A stretch of DNA of 64,000 bases from Gammaproteobacteria bacterium. GTDB taxonomy: Bacteria > Pseudomonadota > Gammaproteobacteria > Enterobacterales > Alteromonadaceae. Positions 51,776 to 60,751 of the stretch are shown here, piece by piece. Each line of letters begins with the position of its first letter. The stretch's first letter is position 1. Under the pieces are notes generated by a model that was not told where the DNA came from, did not search any database, and was given only the letters and a program-made list of their open reading frames with translations. Position numbers and translations under genes: made by a program. The DNA is taken from NCBI GenBank assembly GCA_018825965.1, contig JAHKAA010000005.1, positions 1 to 64,000 on the forward strand, given 5' to 3'.

Positions 51776-52345
51776 ATGTCGAAACTTGTTATTTATTTAC
51801 ATGGCTTTGCCAGTTCATCACAATCCGAAAAAGCCATCATCACTAAAGCTTTTTTCCAGCAGCAACTGCCTGATGTAGAGCTGTTGATGCCGGATTTACC
51901 TTACACTCCTGCAGAAGCTATCACTGTAATAGAACAGGCGTTGAATGGCCGTCGTCCTGATGCAGTGATAGGCAGTTCTTTGGGCGGTTTTTTGGGCACT
52001 TACCTGGCCGAACAAACCGGATGTTACGCCGCGCTGATCAACCCTGCAGTGGCGCCTTATGAGCTGTTAAGCCAGCATTTTGGCACTTACCATCACCCGG
52101 TACTGAAGCAGGATTTCAGTGTGGAACCACAGCATATGCCGATGCTGGCAGAGCTTGAGTATAAACCTACAGCCCTGGACCGTTATCTGGTCTTGCTGCA
52201 AGAAGGGGATGAAGTACTGGATTATCGTAAAGCGGTGCAGTTTTATGCAGGTTGTACACTGGATGTGCAACCAGGAGGTGATCATAGTTATCAGGGCTAT
52301 AGCTATTGCCTGCCTGCTATTGTCAAGTTTTGCCAAATAGCGTAA
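51776..52345 (+). CDS. yqiA: YqiA esterase
   Basis: A 189-residue alpha/beta hydrolase. YLHGFASSSQSEKA forms the oxyanion region, GSSLGG holds the nucleophile serine, EEGDEVLDYRKA supplies the acid Asp, and GGDHSYQGY carries the catalytic His. The E. coli homologue hydrolyses short acyl-CoA and esters. Its start codon follows the cpdA stop directly. Length matches the family (193). Confidence 0.92.
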   Translation: MSKLVIYLHGFASSSQSEKAIITKAFFQQQLPDVELLMPDLPYTPAEAITVIEQALNGRRPDAVIGSSLGGFLGTYLAEQTGCYAALINPAVAPYELLSQHFGTYHHPVLKQDFSVEPQHMPMLAELEYKPTALDRYLVLLQEGDEVLDYRKAVQFYAGCTLDVQPGGDHSYQGYSYCLPAIVKFCQIA

Positions 52346-52459
52346 AACAACTGGTTGTTAATACAGTTATACCCTGAGTACTCAGAACAACTGCCAAACT
52401 GCAGCTTCTGGGTCCGGAAGTACACTAAAACGAGTGATTAAAGAAGTGATGTTTGCCCT

Positions 52460-54355
52460 ATGACAGACCAGCAATACAACGCCGACTCCATTGAGGTGCT
52501 GACCGGCCTTGAGCCAGTGCAGCGCCGTCCAGGTATGTATACAGATACCACCCGTCCTAACCACTTAGGTCAGGAAGTCATAGATAACAGTGTCGATGAA
52601 GCTTTGGCTGGTCATGCCGATTTAGTGCATGTGATTTTGCACGAAGACCAGTCGCTGGAAGTGACAGACAACGGCCGGGGTATGCCGGTGGATATTCACC
52701 CTGAAGAAGGGGTGTCCGGTGTTGAACTGATCCTTTGTCGTTTGCATGCAGGCGGTAAATTCTCCAATAAAAACTACCAGTTCTCCGGTGGTTTGCACGG
52801 TGTAGGTATTTCTGTGGTCAACGCCCTGTCGAGCCGGGTGGATGTGGCTGTACGCCGTGATGGCAATGTCTATGAAATAGCTTTTGAACATGGCAATAAA
52901 GTCAGTGAACTGGCGATTACCGGCACTGTGGGTAAACGTAATACAGGCACTCGTGTACGTTTCTGGCCAGCGCCTGATTATTTTGATTCACCTAAGTTTT
53001 CTGTCAGCCGCATGCTGCATGTGCTCAAAGCCAAAGCCGTATTGTGCCCTGGCCTGACCATCAAGTTTGATGACAAGGTCAACAATCAAAGTTATCAGTG
53101 GTGTTATCAGGCCGGTATCCGTGATTATTTAATGGATGCGGTCAAAGATATGGTGGCTTTGCCGGAGCAACCTTTTGTCGGCAGTTTAAGTGCCAGCCAC
53201 GAAGCCGTGGAGTGGGCTGTACTCTGGTTACCTGAAGGTGGCGAGCTGGTAACTGAAAGTTATGTCAACCTGATCCCAACGGCTCAGGGGGGGACACACG
53301 TCAATGGTTTACGTCAGGGCTTGTTAGAAGCTTTGCGCGATTTTTGTGAATTCCGTAATTTATTGCCACGGGGTATTAAGTTAACGCCTGAAGATGTCTG
53401 GGATCGCTGTAGTTACATTCTGTCATTAAAAATGCAGGAACCTCAATTTGCCGGACAGACCAAAGAAAAACTGTCGTCGCGTCAGGCTGTGGCTTTTATC
53501 AGCGGTGTGGTGAAAGACGCTTTTAGTTTGTGGCTGAATGAACACACAGATATAGCTGAGCAACTGGCTGAGTTTTGTATCAATAACGCCCAGAAACGTC
53601 TGCGTGCGGCCAAAAAGATTATCCGCAAAAAAGTCACAGCTGGCCCTGCTTTACCTGGCAAGTTATCTGACTGTTCGTCCCAGGATTTAAATCGCACCGA
53701 ACTGTTTTTTGTTGAAGGGGATTCAGCTGGGGGCTCAGCCAAGCAGGCTCGGGATCGTGAATTCCAGGCCGTAATGCCACTGCGCGGTAAAATTCTGAAT
53801 ACCTGGGAAGTCGAATCTGAGCAAATTTTAGGTTCACAGGAAGTGCATGATATTTCTGTGGCTATCGGCATGGATCCAAACTCAGCCGATTTAAGCCAGC
53901 TGCGCTACGGCAAAATTTGCATTCTGGCTGACGCTGACTCAGATGGTTTACACATTGCCACTTTGTTGTGTGCTTTGTTTATGCGCCATTTCCGTCCTTT
54001 GGTTGAAGCAGGTCATATTTATGTGGCTATGCCGCCTTTGTACCGTATTGACTGTGGCAAAGAAGTATTTTATGCCCTGGATGAAGACGAGAAAAAAGGC
54101 ATTCTCGACCGGCTGGAAGCCGAGAAAAAACGTAGCAAAATCAACGTGCAACGTTTTAAAGGTTTAGGTGAAATGAACCCGTTGCAACTGCGTGAAACCA
54201 CCATAGATCCAAACACCAGACGTCTGGTGCAACTGACCATTGATGATTTGGTGCAAACCATGGAAATGATGGATATGTTGCTGGCGAAAAAGCGGGCAAC
54301 GGACAGAAAAGATTGGCTGGAGATGAAAGGTGACCGCGCTATAGTAGCGGTGTAG
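52460..54355 (+). CDS. parE: DNA topoisomerase IV subunit B
   Basis: A 631-residue GHKL ATPase subunit. The N-terminal ATP site shows NSVDEALAGHADLV, DNGRGMPVDIH and GGLHGVGISVVNALS. The TOPRIM domain carries VEGDSAGGSAKQARDREFQAVMPLRGKILN and ADADSDGLHIATLLCALF. It ends LEMKGDRAIVAV. With ParC it decatenates daughter chromosomes. The ATG follows yqiA by 114 bases, enough for a separate promoter. One TPR gene separates it from parC. Confidence 0.98.
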   Translation: MTDQQYNADSIEVLTGLEPVQRRPGMYTDTTRPNHLGQEVIDNSVDEALAGHADLVHVILHEDQSLEVTDNGRGMPVDIHPEEGVSGVELILCRLHAGGKFSNKNYQFSGGLHGVGISVVNALSSRVDVAVRRDGNVYEIAFEHGNKVSELAITGTVGKRNTGTRVRFWPAPDYFDSPKFSVSRMLHVLKAKAVLCPGLTIKFDDKVNNQSYQWCYQAGIRDYLMDAVKDMVALPEQPFVGSLSASHEAVEWAVLWLPEGGELVTESYVNLIPTAQGGTHVNGLRQGLLEALRDFCEFRNLLPRGIKLTPEDVWDRCSYILSLKMQEPQFAGQTKEKLSSRQAVAFISGVVKDAFSLWLNEHTDIAEQLAEFCINNAQKRLRAAKKIIRKKVTAGPALPGKLSDCSSQDLNRTELFFVEGDSAGGSAKQARDREFQAVMPLRGKILNTWEVESEQILGSQEVHDISVAIGMDPNSADLSQLRYGKICILADADSDGLHIATLLCALFMRHFRPLVEAGHIYVAMPPLYRIDCGKEVFYALDEDEKKGILDRLEAEKKRSKINVQRFKGLGEMNPLQLRETTIDPNTRRLVQLTIDDLVQTMEMMDMLLAKKRATDRKDWLEMKGDRAIVAV

Positions 54356-54384
54356 CTTTTTGCTGTTCGCCTGAAGGACTACAG

Positions 54385-55824
54385 ATGAAACAAAAACAAT
54401 ACCTCAGATCATGGGGAACACTGTTGGGCCTCTGCTTGTGTCTGGCTTTTGGGCTGCAGGCCAACGATGCTGTGCTGCCAGAGTGGCTGGAACAGGTGAA
54501 ACAACAAAAAGCTCAGCAACCTGAACAAATGTTGGTGTTATTACAACAACATCAGGCGACTTACGGTGAGTGGGACAATGAGTTGCAGGTGCAGTTTTTA
54601 TTGCAGCTCTCTGATGTCTATGAAAGTTTAGGCAAACACCAACAGCAACTTGAAGTGGCTGAACGTGGTCTGGCTTTGCTTGGTGATCGCCTGGATTTAA
54701 CCACTATAGAATTCTGGAACAACCTGGGTTTTGCCCATGAAATGCAAAGTCAGTATCAGCAGGCCCTGCATTATTATCTGCAGGCGTCAGCGCTCGCTGC
54801 CCAATTAAAAGCCGATAAATTGCATATTGAAGCCGATATTAATATCGCGGCTATATACAGTATTCAGGATAAAACTCAGGAAGCACTGGCGCTGCTGAAA
54901 AGCTGTTATGACAGAGCTGTACTGCTTAAGGACCCTGAAAGTCTGGCTTATGTAAATGCTGAGCTTGGCTTGCTTTATGTTGGATTGGGTTTTGATAAAG
55001 AAGCCATACAGTTTATGGAAAATGCCCTTAGTGGCTATGAAGCTTTAGGCTGGCAAAAAGACAAAATGGACGTGTTGTTTAATTTAGCCAGAAGTTACAG
55101 CTACTTAGAACAGTATGACAAAGCCATGTTACGTTATGATCAGTTACTGCAACTGGCCATAGCCCAACAGGACCATGCCAATTTATATTTTGCTTATCTG
55201 GGTTTGGCATCCACCAGTAAAGACAACGGCAAGCTGGATGTTGCTTTGGCCTACATAGCCAAAGCCGAACAGTATTTACCCGATCTGCAGTCAACTTTTC
55301 AAAACTCAATGCATCATTATGAAAAAGCGCTGATTTACCGTGAGTTAGGCCAGATTTCTTTGGCCAGTCAACAATTGGCTCAGGCAGAACAAAGCTTAAG
55401 TAAAGAAGAAAACAATGCCAATCAGTCCAGTGTGCTGTGGATTTTGAATCTAAAAGCCAGGCTGGAGGCTGATTCAGGCCGCTATCAAAAAGCTTATGAA
55501 CATCTGGACCAGTTTTTTAAGGGGTATCACAAGTTACGTAATAAAGAACATGAGCTGTCGGTAGAAAAGCTGCGCTTAGGTTTTGATGCTGAGCGCCAGC
55601 AAGCGCAAAATGAACTGCTGGCCAAAGATAATGAATTACAAGCCCTGCGCCTGCAGGAAGCTGAACGTAGAAGACAAATTCAGTGGTTATGGATAGGGCT
55701 CTTTGGTTGCACCACTTTAGTCTTGCTGGTGTTATTACTCTGGCAACTGGCCCGTCGCCAGGCCCAGTTGCAAGCCCAGCTACAAGCAAAGTCACTTGAA
55801 AAACAACAGAATCAGGCTGGTTAA
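54385..55824 (+). CDS. tetratricopeptide-repeat membrane protein
   Basis: A 479-residue protein. A signal peptide (ends LCLAFGLQAN) is followed by about eight TPR-like helical pairs (e.g. FWNNLGFAHEMQSQYQQALHYYLQASALAAQL, AYVNAELGLLYVGLGFDKEAIQFMENALSGYEAL). A coiled coil comes next, then one transmembrane helix (WLWIGLFGCTTLVLLVLLLWQL) and a Gln-rich cytoplasmic tail. The layout resembles the periplasmic TPR sensor part of hybrid kinases or GGDEF proteins, but no output domain is attached. It lies 29 bases after parE and 12 before parC, so it is cotranscribed with topoisomerase IV. Its role is unknown. Confidence 0.82.
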   Translation: MKQKQYLRSWGTLLGLCLCLAFGLQANDAVLPEWLEQVKQQKAQQPEQMLVLLQQHQATYGEWDNELQVQFLLQLSDVYESLGKHQQQLEVAERGLALLGDRLDLTTIEFWNNLGFAHEMQSQYQQALHYYLQASALAAQLKADKLHIEADINIAAIYSIQDKTQEALALLKSCYDRAVLLKDPESLAYVNAELGLLYVGLGFDKEAIQFMENALSGYEALGWQKDKMDVLFNLARSYSYLEQYDKAMLRYDQLLQLAIAQQDHANLYFAYLGLASTSKDNGKLDVALAYIAKAEQYLPDLQSTFQNSMHHYEKALIYRELGQISLASQQLAQAEQSLSKEENNANQSSVLWILNLKARLEADSGRYQKAYEHLDQFFKGYHKLRNKEHELSVEKLRLGFDAERQQAQNELLAKDNELQALRLQEAERRRQIQWLWIGLFGCTTLVLLVLLLWQLARRQAQLQAQLQAKSLEKQQNQAG

Positions 55825-55836
55825 CGGAAGCTAAAA

Positions 55837-58107
55837 ATGACAGATATTATGATATCCAATGAAGGGACGGAGCAGTTGCCACTGCGCCGTTTTACAGAAG
55901 AAGCCTACCTGAATTATTCGATGTACGTCATTATGGATAGGGCCTTGCCCTTTATTGGTGACGGATTAAAACCAGTACAACGCCGTATTATTTATGCGAT
56001 GTCAGAGCTGGGGTTATCCCATCTGGCGAAATATAAAAAATCAGCCCGTACCGTAGGTGATGTCTTAGGTAAATTCCACCCTCATGGTGACAGCGCCTGT
56101 TATGAAGCTATGGTGTTGATGGCTCAGCCTTTTTCTTATCGTTACCCGCTGGTCGATGGGCAGGGCAACTGGGGGGCGCCTGATGATCCAAAGTCCTTTG
56201 CGGCCATGCGTTATACCGAAGCCAAGTTATCCCGTTTTAGCGAAGTATTACTGAACGAGCTGGGGCAGGGCACAGTGGACTGGGTGCCAAACTTTGACGG
56301 CACTCTGGATGAACCCCGCACTTTACCTGCGCGTTTACCGCATATTTTGCTCAATGGCGTGACAGGTATAGCCGTTGGTATGGCAACAGATATTCCGCCG
56401 CATAATGCCCGTGAAGTCGCCAATGCTACCGCCTTTTTACTGGATAACCCAAAAGCCACTATTCCGGATCTGATGCAGTATATTCAGGGGCCGGACTATC
56501 CAACGGACGCGGAAATTATCAGCCCGGCGCACGAGTTGCAGGCCATTTATGAAACAGGCCGCGGCAGTATCAAGATGCGTGGTTTGTATCAGTTGGAAGA
56601 TGGCGACATTATCATCACGGCTTTACCGCATCAGACATCCGGCTCGAAAGTACTGGAACAGATAGCGGCTCAGATGAATGCGAAAAAGCTGCCTATGGTC
56701 AGTGACTTACGTGATGAATCTGATCATGAAAACCCAACCCGTATTGTGATAGTGCCCCGCTCAAACCGCATCGACGTTGAGCAGTTAATGGCGCATTTAT
56801 TTGCCACTACGGATCTGGAAAAAAGCTATCGCGTGAATTTAAACATTCTGGGCCTGGATCAGCGGCCACGGGTGAAGAATTTACTGGAGATTTTATCTGA
56901 ATGGCTGGTGTTCCGCCGCGACACAGTGCGTCGTCGTCTGCAGTTCCGCCTGGATAAAGTGCTGGATCGTTTGCATGTGTTAGAAGCCTTGTTGATTGCG
57001 TTTTTAAACATCGACGAAGTGATTAAAATTATCCGCGAAAACGATCAGCCCAAGCCGGTGTTAATGGCGCATTTTGGTATTACTGAGCGTCAGGCCGAAG
57101 CCATACTGGAATTAAAGTTACGTCACCTGGCTAAGCTTGAAGAGATGAAAATCCGCGGCGAACAAGCCGAGCTGGAAAAAGAGCGTGACTACTTAGAAGG
57201 TATTTTAGGTTCAGAGAAAAAGCTGACCAGGCTGATTCGTGAAGAACTGTTAGCTGATGCTGAAAAATATGGCGACAACCGCAGAAGCCCACTAGTGATG
57301 CGCGAAGAAGCCAAAGCATTGAGCGAAAAAGAATTACTGCCAAGTGAGCCTGTTACCGTCGTACTGTCAGAAAAAGGCTGGGTGCGCTGCGCCAAAGGCC
57401 ATGATATCGATGGCAACAGTTTGCAATACAAAGCCGGAGATGGTTTTAAAGCTGCAGCTTCCGGACGAAGTAACAGATACGCGGCTTTTATTGATTCATC
57501 AGGTCGCAGCTTTGCCGCTGAAGCCCATGATTTACCTTCTGCCCGTGGTCAGGGCGAGCCGTTAACAGGCCGCTTTACCTTAGTGGCTGGGGAAAATTTT
57601 GAACATGTGCTGATGGCGGAAGACAGCCAGAAGTTATTACTGGCCAGTGATGCAGGTTATGGTTTTGTTGGCACCTTTGCCGATTTAGTCAGCCGCAATA
57701 AAGCCGGTAAAGCTGTGTTAACTTTACCAACTGGCGCTAAGGTATTGGCTCCAATCCCTATTAAAAATCCGGAAACGGATTTAGTAGTGGCTATCAGTAC
57801 CGAGGGTCGCATGCTGGTGTTCCCTGTGGCCGATTTACCACAACTGAGCAAAGGCAAAGGCAATAAGATTTTGTCTATTCCATCGGCCAGAGCTGCCAGC
57901 CGTGAAGAGTATCTGAAACTCTTAACCGTAGTGCCTGCAGCCACAGCTGTGACTTTAGTGGCTGGTAAACGCAAAATGACCATCAAAGTGGATGATTTAG
58001 CGCATTACATGGGCGAACGGGGCCGTCGTGGTAACAAGCTGCCTCGTGGTTTACAGCGCATCGATGAGCTGCAGACGGGTGAAGTGGCTGGTGATGCTAC
58101 GGAATAG
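55837..58107 (+). CDS. parC: DNA topoisomerase IV subunit A
   Basis: A 756-residue subunit. It opens [45 protein letters not shown], with the quinolone-region helix [25 protein letters not shown], and the catalytic Tyr in [15 protein letters not shown]. The C-terminal beta-propeller (about 500-740) is shorter and less regular than that of GyrA. Residues at the quinolone-contact helix are Asp-Ser-Ala-Cys-Tyr-Glu, the susceptible-type Ser and Glu. Confidence 0.97.
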   Translation: MTDIMISNEGTEQLPLRRFTEEAYLNYSMYVIMDRALPFIGDGLKPVQRRIIYAMSELGLSHLAKYKKSARTVGDVLGKFHPHGDSACYEAMVLMAQPFSYRYPLVDGQGNWGAPDDPKSFAAMRYTEAKLSRFSEVLLNELGQGTVDWVPNFDGTLDEPRTLPARLPHILLNGVTGIAVGMATDIPPHNAREVANATAFLLDNPKATIPDLMQYIQGPDYPTDAEIISPAHELQAIYETGRGSIKMRGLYQLEDGDIIITALPHQTSGSKVLEQIAAQMNAKKLPMVSDLRDESDHENPTRIVIVPRSNRIDVEQLMAHLFATTDLEKSYRVNLNILGLDQRPRVKNLLEILSEWLVFRRDTVRRRLQFRLDKVLDRLHVLEALLIAFLNIDEVIKIIRENDQPKPVLMAHFGITERQAEAILELKLRHLAKLEEMKIRGEQAELEKERDYLEGILGSEKKLTRLIREELLADAEKYGDNRRSPLVMREEAKALSEKELLPSEPVTVVLSEKGWVRCAKGHDIDGNSLQYKAGDGFKAAASGRSNRYAAFIDSSGRSFAAEAHDLPSARGQGEPLTGRFTLVAGENFEHVLMAEDSQKLLLASDAGYGFVGTFADLVSRNKAGKAVLTLPTGAKVLAPIPIKNPETDLVVAISTEGRMLVFPVADLPQLSKGKGNKILSIPSARAASREEYLKLLTVVPAATAVTLVAGKRKMTIKVDDLAHYMGERGRRGNKLPRGLQRIDELQTGEVAGDATE

Positions 58108-58126
58108 ACCCTTGGGCTTGCTTTGC

Positions 58127-58147
58127 GGGCGACCATAAAGGTCGCCC
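58127..58147. repeat. short palindromic repeat between parC and plsC
   Basis: GGGCGACC (58127-58134) and GGTCGCCC (58140-58147) flank ATAAA, followed by CCTACA and, 30 bases on, TGTAGG. This GTAGGGGCGACC-type unit is a common dispersed intergenic repeat in gammaproteobacteria. It may also end parC transcripts. Confidence 0.6.
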
Positions 58148-58291
58148 CTACAGTAATTAGGGATGGTCGTTGTAGGGTTTATCCCCGCCCGTTTACTGCA
58201 GCGTCAAATACGACGGGGAAACAGATCAAACCAGACAAAAGCTGCCAAACCGTTATACTCAGGCCCTTGTAAAATACAGGGGCTTTTTTTA

Positions 58292-59032
58292 GTGTTAGCT
58301 ATTCTACGTTTGGTGCTGGTCGCCATTTTTATTGTATGCAGTGCCTTAGTGGGTTTGCTGATCTGTCTGGTTCGTCCTTTTTATGTTCCGAACGTGGCTT
58401 TGTTTTCTGGCTGGTATGGCTGGGCTGCATGGATTTTTGGTTTAAAAGTGGAAGTGCGCCAGGCTCCTGAAGTGACAGCTGCTATGCCTTGTGTGTTTTT
58501 GGCTAACCATCAGAACAACTACGATTTATTTACTATCAGCAAAGCTTTATTGCCAGGTACTGTGACCATAGGTAAAAAAAGCCTGAAGTGGATCCCGTTT
58601 TTTGGCCAGCTGTATTGGCTTAGTGGCAATATTCTGATCGACAGAGCGAACAAGTCGAAAGCCGTCGGCACCATGCAAGGTGCTGTAGATCGTATAGTGC
58701 AGGACAAGGTGTCTGTCTGGGTATTTCCTGAAGGTACCCGCAGTTATGGTCGTGGTTTATTGCCTTTTAAAACCGGTGCTTTTCATATAGCGCAACAAGC
58801 CAAAGTGCCGCTGGTGCCTATTTGTATGAGCAACACCAGCAAAGTACGCTTAAACAAATGGAACAATGGCAGAGTGATTATTGAAATCATGCCGCCTGTA
58901 TACCCTGAAACAGGAATTCCGGCCCGTGAGCTGGCTGAAACAATACGGCAACAGATGGCAGATAAGATTAAGCTGCTTGATAGCGAAGTGGCAACCGACT
59001 ACACTGCCGACTCATTGACTGTCACGGGGTAA
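58292..59032 (+). CDS. plsC: PlsC, 1-acylglycerol-3-phosphate acyltransferase
   Basis: A 246-residue membrane acyltransferase, matching the 245 of E. coli PlsC. After an N-terminal membrane segment come NHQNNYD (the HX4D motif), GKKSLKWIPFFGQLYWLSGNILIDR, FPEGTRS and VPICMS. It makes phosphatidic acid from lysophosphatidic acid. GTG 58292 was chosen to give the normal LAILRLVLVAIFIV start; the frame opens upstream from 58163 but that extension is within repeat DNA. It follows parC, as in E. coli, and is followed 4 bases later by rraB. Confidence 0.93.
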   Translation: MLAILRLVLVAIFIVCSALVGLLICLVRPFYVPNVALFSGWYGWAAWIFGLKVEVRQAPEVTAAMPCVFLANHQNNYDLFTISKALLPGTVTIGKKSLKWIPFFGQLYWLSGNILIDRANKSKAVGTMQGAVDRIVQDKVSVWVFPEGTRSYGRGLLPFKTGAFHIAQQAKVPLVPICMSNTSKVRLNKWNNGRVIIEIMPPVYPETGIPARELAETIRQQMADKIKLLDSEVATDYTADSLTVTG

Positions 59033-59036
59033 TATC

Positions 59037-59435
59037 ATGGAAAACTGGCAAGAATTTACTGAAGACACCATAGCTGCACTGATGGAAGATGGCAGCGATC
59101 CGGATGCGGAATACACCATAGAGCACCATTTTTACCATGAAGATTTTGCCCGCTTAGAAAAACTGGCTGTTGAAGTCTTTAAATTAGGCTACGAAGTCAC
59201 AGACGCCGAAGAAGTTGAATTTGAAGAAGGCGGCACTGCCTGGGTATTCGACGCTATTCGTGAACAATCTCTGGACGGCGCCAGCATCACAGCAGACGCC
59301 ATCAAACTGGAAGCCTTAGCGCAGAAGTTTGGTGTGGAATACGACGGCTGGGGCACCTACTTTGAAGGTGGTGAAGAGGGCGACGACGAAGACTTCGACG
59401 ATGAAGACGATGGCGAAGAAGCACCACGTCACTAA
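59037..59435 (+). CDS. rraB: RraB, ribonuclease E inhibitor B
   Basis: A 132-residue acidic protein: DTIAALMEDGSDPDAEYTIEHHFYHEDFARLEKLAVEVFKLGYEVTDAEE and FGVEYDGWGTYFE are the RraB hallmarks, and the tail is almost entirely Asp/Glu. In E. coli RraB binds the RNase E scaffold and alters mRNA decay. It lies 4 bases after plsC and ends at a clear terminator. Confidence 0.93.
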   Translation: MENWQEFTEDTIAALMEDGSDPDAEYTIEHHFYHEDFARLEKLAVEVFKLGYEVTDAEEVEFEEGGTAWVFDAIREQSLDGASITADAIKLEALAQKFGVEYDGWGTYFEGGEEGDDEDFDDEDDGEEAPRH

Positions 59436-59489
59436 GTAAAACCTGTTTTTACCTATTCAGATCTCTACTCTGTTGAGATCAAACAAAAA

Positions 59490-59516
59490 GGCCAGAGCTA
59501 CAACTCTGGCCTTTTT
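59490..59516 (+). terminator. rraB terminator
   Basis: GGCCAGAG (59490-59497) pairs with 59504-59511 around CTACAA and is followed by TTTTT. An upstream AAAAA allows it to work in both directions. Confidence 0.9.
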
Positions 59517-59633
59517 CTAATACAGTCTTATATTTCTTTTTCGTCTAACCTTGCTACTTTAAAGTATTTTAAGTTATTAATTGGCTCTGCTTTAATGCTT
59601 ACAGACATACAAATGTCTTTAAGGAGAGCAGAG

Positions 59634-59756
59634 ATGGCAAAACAACTGGTGCATTGGTTCGGGTTCTGGCTGGATAAACTTGAACTGCTTGTGACTAGAA
59701 TTGAGCTGGGTGAGCAGGAAAGATCACAAACTCAAATCAATCAAAACCAAAGTTAA
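59634..59756 (+). CDS. small protein of 40 residues, unknown
   Basis: An open frame of 40 codons: MAKQLVHWFGFWLDKLELLV, then TRIELGEQERSQTQINQNQS. An excellent ribosome site (AAGGAG at 59621-59626) lies 7 bases before the ATG, and an AT-rich promoter-like region precedes it (TTGCTACTT at 59549, with TATTTTAAGTTATT later). The first half is an amphipathic helix with Trp and Phe on one face, the second half is polar. It may be a membrane-surface peptide. Unrecognised, but the ribosome site supports real translation. Confidence 0.5.
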   Translation: MAKQLVHWFGFWLDKLELLVTRIELGEQERSQTQINQNQS

Positions 59757-59772
59757 GCCACATCTTGAGTCG

Positions 59773-60564
59773 CTACTCTGCGGCACTATTTTCATAGCAA
59801 TGTTCCAGCCTGGCTCCGCTCAGTGGCTCAGCAGGGGCAACAACTGATCCTGACAATAGGGCCATTTCGTTTTGTAAACTTTGATAGCAATGTAAAAACA
59901 AGGCTGGACCGTAACTCAATCGTTTGACGCCCAATGCTGCTAACTCTGTTTTATCCGGCAGATCAGCCAGCCACATCAGATTGATCGGTATTTGAATGGA
60001 CTGACATAACTGCTGTATAGCCAGGGGCTCTGTCAGGCATGGAATAAAGAGCCCATCAGCTCCTGCGGCTTGATACAAAGCGGCGCGTTGCATACAGAGC
60101 TCAACTGCAGTTTGCCCCTCCGCCAACCTTGCCAGATAAATATCAGTTCTGGCGTTAATAAATAACTCTTTACCCGCCAGTGCTTCACGGCAGCTACGAA
60201 TTTTGGCACAAAGTAACTCAGGGCTTTCATTGCCATCTTCCAGATTGATCCCTGCAACACCTGAGGCCACCAGCTGTACCACTAGTTTGGCAACTTGTTC
60301 TGGATCCTTGCTGTACCCCGTCTCAATATCAACAGACAAGGGTAACTTATTCACCCTTTGGATCCGCTTTACAGCGGCAAGAAGCTCGACAACAGGTAAA
60401 TGTTCGCCATCTTTGTATCCCAAAGACCAGGCTAAAGCTGCGCTGGATGTGCCGATGGCTTTGGCACCTTGCTGCTGAGCTAAAACGGCACTGGCCGGAT
60501 CCCAGATGTTGATTAAGAGTAAAGGCTCTTTTTGTTGGTGAAGCTGGTGAAAGTATGAGGGCAT
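59773..60564 (-). CDS. isocitrate lyase/PEP mutase family protein
   Basis: A 263-residue TIM-barrel enzyme of the PEP mutase/isocitrate lyase superfamily. Motifs: NIWDPASAVLAQQQGAKAIGTSSAALAWSLGYKDG, the metal-site loop LSVDIETGYSKDPEQVAKL, GINLEDGN and FINARTDIYL, LPDKTELAALGVKRLSYGP. Subfamily members include PEP mutases, oxaloacetate hydrolases and carboxyvinyl-carboxyphosphonate enzymes; I cannot choose the reaction. The lyase cysteine loop (KKCGH) is absent. ATG 60564 was preferred over 60582 because AGGA lies upstream of it. Monocistronic; an inverted repeat at 60661 lies in its promoter region. Confidence 0.87.
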   Translation of the reverse strand: MPSYFHQLHQQKEPLLLINIWDPASAVLAQQQGAKAIGTSSAALAWSLGYKDGEHLPVVELLAAVKRIQRVNKLPLSVDIETGYSKDPEQVAKLVVQLVASGVAGINLEDGNESPELLCAKIRSCREALAGKELFINARTDIYLARLAEGQTAVELCMQRAALYQAAGADGLFIPCLTEPLAIQQLCQSIQIPINLMWLADLPDKTELAALGVKRLSYGPALFLHCYQSLQNEMALLSGSVVAPAEPLSGARLEHCYENSAAE

Positions 60565-60660
60565 GATGTTTATCCTGTTCAATGACGAAACTCATACTAA
60601 AGCGCCTTTGTACTTTTGTCTGGCCAGTTCCGGCACTGAACAGCAAATCTATCCGATCTA

Positions 60661-60689
60661 GTCGCAACAACGTTCCCGACAGTTGCGAC
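60661..60689. promoter_or_regulatory. inverted repeat upstream of the PEP-mutase-family gene
   Basis: GTCGCAAC (60661-60668) is perfectly complementary to 60682-60689, with 13 bases between. It lies about 100 bases upstream of the gene's ATG and before the TonB-receptor terminator, a plausible operator for a dimeric regulator. No cognate regulator is adjacent. Confidence 0.45.
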
Positions 60690-60710
60690 ATACCGTCCTT
60701 CCATGGACAT

Positions 60711-60732
60711 AAAAAAGGCAGCCGGAGCTGCC
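60711..60732 (-). terminator. terminator of the TonB receptor gene
   Basis: GGCAGC/GCTGCC stem (60717-60722, 60727-60732), 4-base loop, followed on the minus strand by six T residues. It lies 20 bases beyond the receptor stop codon. Confidence 0.88.
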
Positions 60733-60751
60733 TTGAGTAGAGTTAACCTGC

